Shown: positions 56,886 to 64,000 of the stretch, piece by piece
Numbering within the stretch: the stretch's first letter is position 1
Layout of the letters: every line of letters starts with the position of its first letter
Translations under genes and position numbers: made by a program
Notes under the pieces: generated by a model
Database searches by the model: none
Seen by the model: only the letters and a program-made list of their open reading frames with translations
Told to the model about the DNA's origin: nothing
DNA from: Aurantimonas sp. 22II-16-19i
GTDB taxonomy: Bacteria; Pseudomonadota; Alphaproteobacteria; Rhizobiales; Rhizobiaceae
DNA: 64,000 bases
Direction of reading: 5' to 3'
Assembly: GCF_002088275.1 (NCBI RefSeq)
Contig: NZ_AQQS01000015.1
Coordinates: forward strand, 1-64,000

Positions 56886-57322
56886 GAGATGTCGGCACTG
56901 CGAGCTGCAGCCGTTTCGGCCGGTTCAAAGGGGTTGGAGCGGGTACGCCCGGCTCGCTCGCAACCCGCCGGCGCTGCTGGACGTGCAAAGGCCCGCTCTC
57001 CTGCCGGAGCGACCGCACTCACACGGCGCAAGAAGTGCTTTGACAAGAGCGGCTCCCAAGGCAATCCGGGAACGATACCGCCCCGGTCTTCGACCGGCGC
57101 CAAGGGCTTCCCGATCACGCACCGCGCGCTGAAACGGGGGCGACACCCTAAACGCGTCGTCATTGCTCGGGCCCCGTCCCACTGCTATCCGGCTAAGGTG
57201 CTTAAGCCACTGAAATCGTTGCGACTAGCAGTGCCGAGTCGGGTCTGCCAGCTCGGGAGTATTCTGGTAATGAATTCAACGGTTTGAGAGCGCTCAAGTA
57301 GTTCCTTAACCGGACAGCAGTG

Positions 57323-57449
57323 GGCCCCGTCCCGAGAATCCAGGGGCACCCGCCGCAACATCGCCCGCTTCCGCCGTCTGCAGCTGAAGCCTCCTACTGC
57401 AGCCGAAGCCAACGGCGCCCGACGATCTCTGGATTCTCGGGACGGGGCT
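57323..57449. repeat. Palindrome-ended repeat, family B, copy 2
   Basis: 127 bases, ends GGCCCCGTCCCGAGAATCCAGG and the complement of CTGGATTCTCGGGACGGGGC. About 85 percent similar by eye to 29689-29813, including the internal CTGCAGCTGAAGC/CTGCAGC direct repeat. Lies between pssA and cysG. Confidence 0.75.
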
Positions 57450-57450
57450 C

Positions 57451-57563
57451 GAGAATGACGAAGCGTTGGGACTGGCGCCTTCTTTTTCTGCGCCCCGGCA
57501 TCTTCATTTTCCATCGTAAAACGCTGGCTTGGAATAGCTTTTCGAGATGTTGGAATGCTGTAG
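57451..57563. repeat. Dispersed repeat, family C, copy 2
   Basis: About 113 bases similar to 30147-30258, directly following the family B unit. It ends in GAATGCTGTAG and is followed by GGGACGGGGCCCGAG, a further fragment of the family B end. The arrangement suggests that B and C units form one mosaic element. Confidence 0.6.
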
Positions 57564-57743
57564 GGACGGGGCCCGAGGATAACGATGCGTCGATATTCGT
57601 CGCCAACCCGTTAGCGAAAACACCAATGGGGGTCGGCTTCCCGCCGGAGCCCCGCCAGATCTGTGGAGCTCGAAGCGAAGGAGAGCAGCGCCTCGGCTGC
57701 GCCGCCGCCTCAGCCTTCCAGCGCCGCCGCCGCCGTCCCCGCC

Positions 57744-59315
57744 TCAGCCCGCTAAGGCGGCCGCGACGGCCTCTTCGCCGACACCCGCATCGCCGGTCTC
57801 GGCCATGCCCGCCGCCTCGCCGAAGACGTCCCCGACGCCGATGAGGATCGGCCGGTCGAGGCCGATCGAAGCGACGATGGCGGCGAGGTCGCACAGCCGG
57901 CCGGCGGCCCGCGTCTCGTCCTCGCGCGACAGGTTGGCGGCGACGCCGACCGGGGTCGCCCGCGACAGCCCCTCGTGGATCAGCCGTTCGGCGATGCGTC
58001 CGGCCATCCGCCCGCCCATGTAGAAGATCGTCGTCGCGCCGGGCCTTGCCAGCGCCGGCCAGTCGATGTCCTCCGGCAGGCCGCCCTTGCGCGAATGGCC
58101 GGTGACGAAGCGCAGTTCCTGGGCGTGGTCGCGGTGGGTGAGCGAGACGTTGAAGGCGGCGGCGAGCGCCGAGGCCGCGGTGATTCCCGGCACGATCGAG
58201 ACGGGGATGCCCTCGGCCTGCAACTCGCGCAGTTCCTCGCCGGCCCGGCCGAACACCGAGACGTCGCCGGATTTCAGCCGCACCACCGACTTGCCGGCCT
58301 TGGCGAACTTGACCATCAGGGCGTTGATGTCCTCCTGGCGGCAGCTCTCGCGGGAGGCGCGCTTGCCGACCAGCATGCGCTTGGCCTCGCGGCGGGCAAG
58401 CTCGAGGACGCCGTCGGAGACGAGGTCGTCGAAGAGGATCACGTCCGCCGCCTGCAGCGCGCGAACCGCCTTCAGCGTCAGAAGCTCGGCCTCCCCGGGG
58501 CCGGCGCCGACCAGCGTCACCTTGCCGGTCTTCGGGGCCGCGGTCTCGCCGTCCGGCGCCGCCGCGATCGCCTCGATCAGCCGGGCGGCTTCGGTTTCGT
58601 CGCCGGCATCGGGCGCCCGGGTGAGAAAGGCCTTGTCGGCGAAGCGCTCCCAGAAGCTGCGGCGCTCCAGCCCCGGCGACAGCTTCTCCATCGTCGCGGC
58701 GCGCAGCTTGGTCGCCAGCCCCGCCCAGTCGGACAATGCCGGGGGCAGCAGCGTCTCGATGCGCCGCCGGATCGCCTGGCCGAGGATCGGCGAGGCGCCG
58801 AAGGTGGAGATCCCCACCACCACCGGCGAGCGGTTGACGATCGAGCCGAAGGCGAAGTCGCAGAAGGCCGGCTTGTCGACGACGTTCACCGGCACCGAGG
58901 CCGCCCGCGCCGCGCAGGCGAAGGCCTGGCCTTCCGCCTCGCTCTCGGTGTCGAGGATGGCGAGGGCGAGCCGCCGCTCGCCGCCGGCCGCGAACAGGTC
59001 GAGCGCCCAGGGGCGGTCGTGGTGCCGGATCTGCCCGGCGCTTGGCGCGCCTCTTGTGCCGATCTCGGCGAGCAGCGCCGTCATCTCGGGATCGAGCGCC
59101 TCGGCGGGCGCGTAGAGTTCGACGGCCGCGCCGGCCGCCGCCAGCATCTCGGCCTTCCACGCCGCTGCCGCAGACGAACCGGCCATCAGCACCGGCCGCC
59201 CCTTCAGCGAAAAGAACACCGGCAGCACGGACAACGCGCCCATTCGCTTCGGGCGCGTCGGCGTCGGGTCCTTCCGCGGCGGGATCGGCGCCAGAGACGT
59301 GGGTGTCAGAGACAT
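57744..59315 (-). CDS. cysG: Siroheme synthase (precorrin-2 dehydrogenase / uroporphyrinogen-III C-methyltransferase)
   Basis: 523 residues from ATG 59315. N-terminal dehydrogenase/ferrochelatase half (residues 30-220): VLPVFFSLKGRPVLMAGSSAAAAWKAEMLAAAGA, PVNVVDKPAFCDFAFGSIVNRSPVVVGISTFGASPILGQAIRRRIE. C-terminal SAM-dependent methylase (250-505): KVTLVGAGPGEAELLTLKAVRAL, ADVILFDDLVSD, RLKSGDVSVFGRAGEEL, VPGITAASALAAAF, IFYMGG. Makes siroheme for sulfite and nitrite reductases. Neighbouring sulfate-assimilation genes are not in the window. Confidence 0.95.
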   Translation of the reverse strand: MSLTPTSLAPIPPRKDPTPTRPKRMGALSVLPVFFSLKGRPVLMAGSSAAAAWKAEMLAAAGAAVELYAPAEALDPEMTALLAEIGTRGAPSAGQIRHHDRPWALDLFAAGGERRLALAILDTESEAEGQAFACAARAASVPVNVVDKPAFCDFAFGSIVNRSPVVVGISTFGASPILGQAIRRRIETLLPPALSDWAGLATKLRAATMEKLSPGLERRSFWERFADKAFLTRAPDAGDETEAARLIEAIAAAPDGETAAPKTGKVTLVGAGPGEAELLTLKAVRALQAADVILFDDLVSDGVLELARREAKRMLVGKRASRESCRQEDINALMVKFAKAGKSVVRLKSGDVSVFGRAGEELRELQAEGIPVSIVPGITAASALAAAFNVSLTHRDHAQELRFVTGHSRKGGLPEDIDWPALARPGATTIFYMGGRMAGRIAERLIHEGLSRATPVGVAANLSREDETRAAGRLCDLAAIVASIGLDRPILIGVGDVFGEAAGMAETGDAGVGEEAVAAALAG

Positions 59316-59638
59316 GGCAGCTTCCATCTTCCTCGGTCACCATCAAGATAAGGCGAGCGCGGCCCTGATGACGAGACCGATTATTTCGCAATTGCGAAGG
59401 AGTTGGCAAGTTTTTGCTCATGGCCGATTTCTGCCCTGCCGCAGGCAGGGGATCGCTCACGTCTTGCGCCGGTCGGCGCGCCGGGGCTAGTGCTTCCGCC
59501 GGAGCCGCCGCGACAGGCGATCCGCCGTCCGGTCGTGGGGACCGGAGCGCGCAAAAGCCTGCGCGGCGCCTGAACCGGGTTCCCCGACATCCCGAAGGGG
59601 GGATTGGACATCCTATGAAACATCGAGGCAAGCACGCC

Positions 59639-60151
59639 ATGGCCGCAACCGACCCCGCAACGCTGCCCTACCGGCCCTGCGTCGGCATCATGGTGATCAA
59701 TGGCGAGGGCCTCGTCTGGGCCGGTCGCCGCCTCGTCGAGGATGCCGGCGAGATGAGCGGGGCCGAGAAGCTCTGGCAGATGCCCCAGGGCGGCATCGAC
59801 GAGGGCGAGGACGCCCTCCAGGCGGCGCGGCGCGAGCTCTACGAGGAGACCGGCATGAAGACCGTCTCCTATCTCGCCGAAACCGACGGCTGGATCACCT
59901 ACGACCTGCCGGCGGATCTCGTCGGCGTCGCCTTCAAGGGGCGCTACCGGGGCCAGAAGCAGCGCTGGTTCGCCTTCCGCTTCGAGGGCGAGGAGAGCGA
60001 GATCGCCATCGACCCGCCGCCGGGCGGCCACGCGGCGGAATTCGACCGCTGGGGCTGGAAGACGTTCGACGCGCTGCTCGATGAGATCGTGCCGTTCAAG
60101 CGCGGCGTCTACGAGCAGGTCGTCGCCGCCTTCCGGCATCTCGGCCGCTGA
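59639..60151 (+). CDS. rppH: RNA pyrophosphohydrolase
   Basis: 170 residues from ATG 59639 (GAGG ten bases upstream); ATG 59615 is an in-frame alternative adding eight residues. Nudix box [23 protein letters not shown] is preceded by LWQMPQ, and [21 protein letters not shown] starts the domain. [18 protein letters not shown] block is present as [15 protein letters not shown]. RppH removes pyrophosphate from mRNA 5' ends to start decay. Divergent from cysG. Confidence 0.95.
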   Translation: MAATDPATLPYRPCVGIMVINGEGLVWAGRRLVEDAGEMSGAEKLWQMPQGGIDEGEDALQAARRELYEETGMKTVSYLAETDGWITYDLPADLVGVAFKGRYRGQKQRWFAFRFEGEESEIAIDPPPGGHAAEFDRWGWKTFDALLDEIVPFKRGVYEQVVAAFRHLGR

Positions 60152-60206
60152 TCCGGCCGCAGCTCTTCTGAAGGCCGGAACCGGCGAGGCGACGGCGCGG
60201 CTGCGT

Positions 60207-61247
60207 TCAGCCGGCCGTGGCGGCCGGTTTGACCGGCCGGATCAGCCCGGATTTCATCAGCGCCAGCAGCGGCTTCTCGAGGCCGTAATAGGTGATGATG
60301 CCGGCAATGGCACAAGCGCTTGTCATGCCCACCACATAGATTGCCACCCAGCCGCCGGTGACCGGCAGCCCGATGATCTTCCACGCGATCTGGCAGATCG
60401 GGATGACCAGGATGTGGCTCAGATAGATCGAGTAGGAGGCGTTTCCGAGCAGCAGGAGCGGTTGCGAGCGCAAGAGCGGCGCGCGCTGCTTCTCGGCCAT
60501 GGCGGCGCCGAACACCACCATGGCGGCCGGAATGCCGGCAAAGAGCAGCGAGTGTTCCCCCTTTCCCAGGAGGAACAGAAACGCCGTGCCGCTGGCGAGG
60601 ACGGTCAGCGCGATGCCGCGCGAGATCGTCGTCGCGGACAGATAGACCACGCCGGCAACGATGCCGAGCGCGAATTCCAGGATGATCGGCTGCGTGTAGA
60701 AACCGGCGACGCCGGTCGCCCCGAAGAGGTATCCGGCGACGACGGCAAGGACCATGGCGCCGATCAGCGCCGGCAGGCGCATGCGCTCCGGCAGGAACAG
60801 CGCGAGGGCGAACAGGACATAGAAGCTCATCTCGTAGTTCAGCGTCCAGCCGACGAACAGCACCGGATTGTAGTTGCCGAGGGTCGGATGCATCACCGGG
60901 AAGAACAGCATCGAGCCGGCGAAATGGCCGTAGTCGAACTGGGTCGAGCGCAGGATCGACGGCGCCAGGATCGCCGCGGCGGTCAATGCGAGGGTCAGGA
61001 TCCAGTAGAGCGGCCCGATCCGCTCCAGCCGGTTGAAGAAGAAGTCGGAGGGCGATTGCGGGCGCGTGGCGGTCGTCACCCACATGATGAAGCCGCTGAT
61101 GACGAAGAAGACGTCGACGCCGGCCTGGCCGATGGCGAAATTCGGCAGGACGAGCGCCTCGCCGAGCCGGCCGGAGGAATCCGTCACGTGGAAGACGACG
61201 ACCATCATCGCCGCCAGGCCACGCAGATATTGCAGATTCCAGATCAT
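60207..61247 (-). CDS. Acyltransferase 3 family membrane protein
   Basis: 346 residues with about ten membrane spans. YLRGLAAMMVVVFHVTDSSGR holds the conserved Arg and catalytic His (family motif R-x10-H), FFVISGFIMW and SIYLSHILVI are further signatures. These enzymes O-acetylate or otherwise acylate surface polysaccharides, lipid A or Nod factor. A lone gene, so its target cannot be inferred from neighbours. Confidence 0.92.
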   Translation of the reverse strand: MIWNLQYLRGLAAMMVVVFHVTDSSGRLGEALVLPNFAIGQAGVDVFFVISGFIMWVTTATRPQSPSDFFFNRLERIGPLYWILTLALTAAAILAPSILRSTQFDYGHFAGSMLFFPVMHPTLGNYNPVLFVGWTLNYEMSFYVLFALALFLPERMRLPALIGAMVLAVVAGYLFGATGVAGFYTQPIILEFALGIVAGVVYLSATTISRGIALTVLASGTAFLFLLGKGEHSLLFAGIPAAMVVFGAAMAEKQRAPLLRSQPLLLLGNASYSIYLSHILVIPICQIAWKIIGLPVTGGWVAIYVVGMTSACAIAGIITYYGLEKPLLALMKSGLIRPVKPAATAG

Positions 61248-61480
61248 CGCTTCGACCGGTGAAAGTTTTAGTCAAGTATTCCCGGAATTATACATGAGCG
61301 GGCAAGGGGTCGCCCGTCCTTTCCGGAAATTTCTGCAAACACCGTTAACATGGCCTTGCGGCGAGCCTTGCGCGGCATCGGCGCGATGCGGGCCGGTCCT
61401 TGCCCGGCCGCGGCTGCAAGGGAAGCGGAAGCCGTTGGCGTGCCGGCCGCCGATGCGGCGATGACCGCCGACGCCCGAAC

Positions 61481-61512
61481 AACAAAAAGGGCGGCCCCGA
61501 AGGACCGCCCCT
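61481..61512 (-). terminator. Rho-independent terminator of groES-groEL
   Basis: On the - strand GGGCGGTCC-TTCG-GGGCCGCCC (nine pairs, one U-G, stable UUCG loop) is followed by TTTTTGTTGTT. It lies 115 bases beyond the groEL stop. Confidence 0.8.
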
Positions 61513-61546
61513 GATCGACTGCTTCTTAGACGAGTGCCGCTTGGAC

Positions 61547-63671
<2,125 letters not shown>

Positions 63672-63735
63672 GTTCGTTTGAACCCTTCGTTGGACGAAAC
63701 GCCGGACACCTCCCGGGCACCCGGCTTGAGCAATT

Positions 63736-63762
63736 CTAGCACTCGCCGATGGAGAGTGCTAA
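63736..63762. promoter_or_regulatory. CIRCE operator (HrcA site)
   Basis: CTAGCACTC-N9-GAGTGCTAA, nearly the full consensus TTAGCACTC-N9-GAGTGCTAA with one mismatch at the end. It lies 65 bases before the groES start, next to the -10 element, so HrcA binding would block initiation until heat shock. Confidence 0.95.
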
Positions 63763-63769
63763 CAGTCGT

Positions 63770-63799
63770 GAGATAGTGATTTCGGGGGAGGCTAGTCAA
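63770..63799 (-). promoter_or_regulatory. Vegetative-type promoter of groES-groEL
   Basis: On the - strand TTGACT (63799-63794) and TATCTC (63775-63770) are separated by 18 bases, and CIRCE begins seven bases after the -10. The remaining 200 bases to the window end show no complete gene; an ATG at 63972 could start one that runs out of the window. Confidence 0.6.
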
Positions 63800-64000
63800 G
63801 AACCGGCGGGTGAAATTTTTCGTCACCCGTCATGGGGGCTGGCCTGGGTGGCTGGCGCGGCCGGCCGCGGTGGCGCCGGCCCGACGCCCGGCCCGGCAGG
63901 GCCGGGAGCGCCGCTTGCGGGGCGGAAAAATGCGCCCGGAGCCGCTTGGCGCCTCGAGCAAACTTGACCGCATGCGCCCCCATCTCTATCGCCACGCACA

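Noticed and set aside
63792..63995. 67-residue open frame upstream of the groES promoter
   Set aside because: It lies opposite to a GC-rich stretch, has an Arg/Pro-rich translation, no ribosome site, and covers the -35 element of groES.

Overview
The window is high-GC DNA from an alphaproteobacterium, most likely of the order Hyphomicrobiales (Rhizobiales). The evidence is a set of families typical of that order (TIGR02301, BTLCP transglutaminase-like, DUF1737, DUF2171), a CtrA-type box, CIRCE-controlled groESL, infC starting at AUU, and short palindromic intergenic repeats of the rhizobial kind. An Aurantimonas-like relative is possible, but this is an inference from gene content only.

Layout. 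1-3222 is the edge of a decayed prophage: the end of a prohead protease, a connector-like protein, a portal protein, two cysteine-rich zinc-motif proteins and a DUF2158 protein. It abuts the 3' end of a tRNA-Asn gene. 3646-10409 holds a six-gene + strand run. Its core is a HAD-UbiA fusion, a DprE1-type FAD oxidase, an SMR-like small membrane protein, an extended SDR and a class III aminotransferase. It looks like a route to a lipid-linked, possibly amino-modified pentose, and is the most interesting system here. 10488-13382 has a MarR regulator divergent from a creatininase-family hydrolase and an 8-oxoguanine-deaminase-like gene broken by a one-base frameshift. 13603-19095 carries a diguanylate cyclase, several conserved Rhizobiales proteins of unknown function, a Nudix hydrolase and an SRAP-family protein that has lost catalytic residues. 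19581-24705 is housekeeping: cysS, murA, infA, maf, yacG. 24706-33091 mixes small conserved proteins and infC with repeat-rich intergenic DNA. 33352-35818 has a ferritin-like protein, manganese catalase, leuD and tRNA-Thr.

36509-45708 is an amine or opine catabolism module on the - strand: a periplasmic binding protein, a PotABC-type transporter, two different FAD oxidoreductases, a [2Fe-2S] subunit, an HcnB-like flavoprotein and a RidA-like deaminase, with a divergent LysR regulator. The compound would be imported, oxidised to an imine by a multi-subunit dehydrogenase, and the imine hydrolysed with RidA help.

45718-48870 is the conserved rpmH-rnpA-yidC-engB cluster. 49257-56708 has a giant Ala/Pro-rich LysM protein, an Atm1-like ABC exporter, and psd-pssA for phosphatidylethanolamine synthesis. 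57744-63799 has siroheme synthase, rppH, an acyltransferase and groES-groEL with its CIRCE operator and promoter.

Intergenic DNA between 21.0 and 31.5 kb and at 57.3 kb carries at least four short repeat families, some in two copies within the window. Two of them supply stop codons for neighbouring genes.
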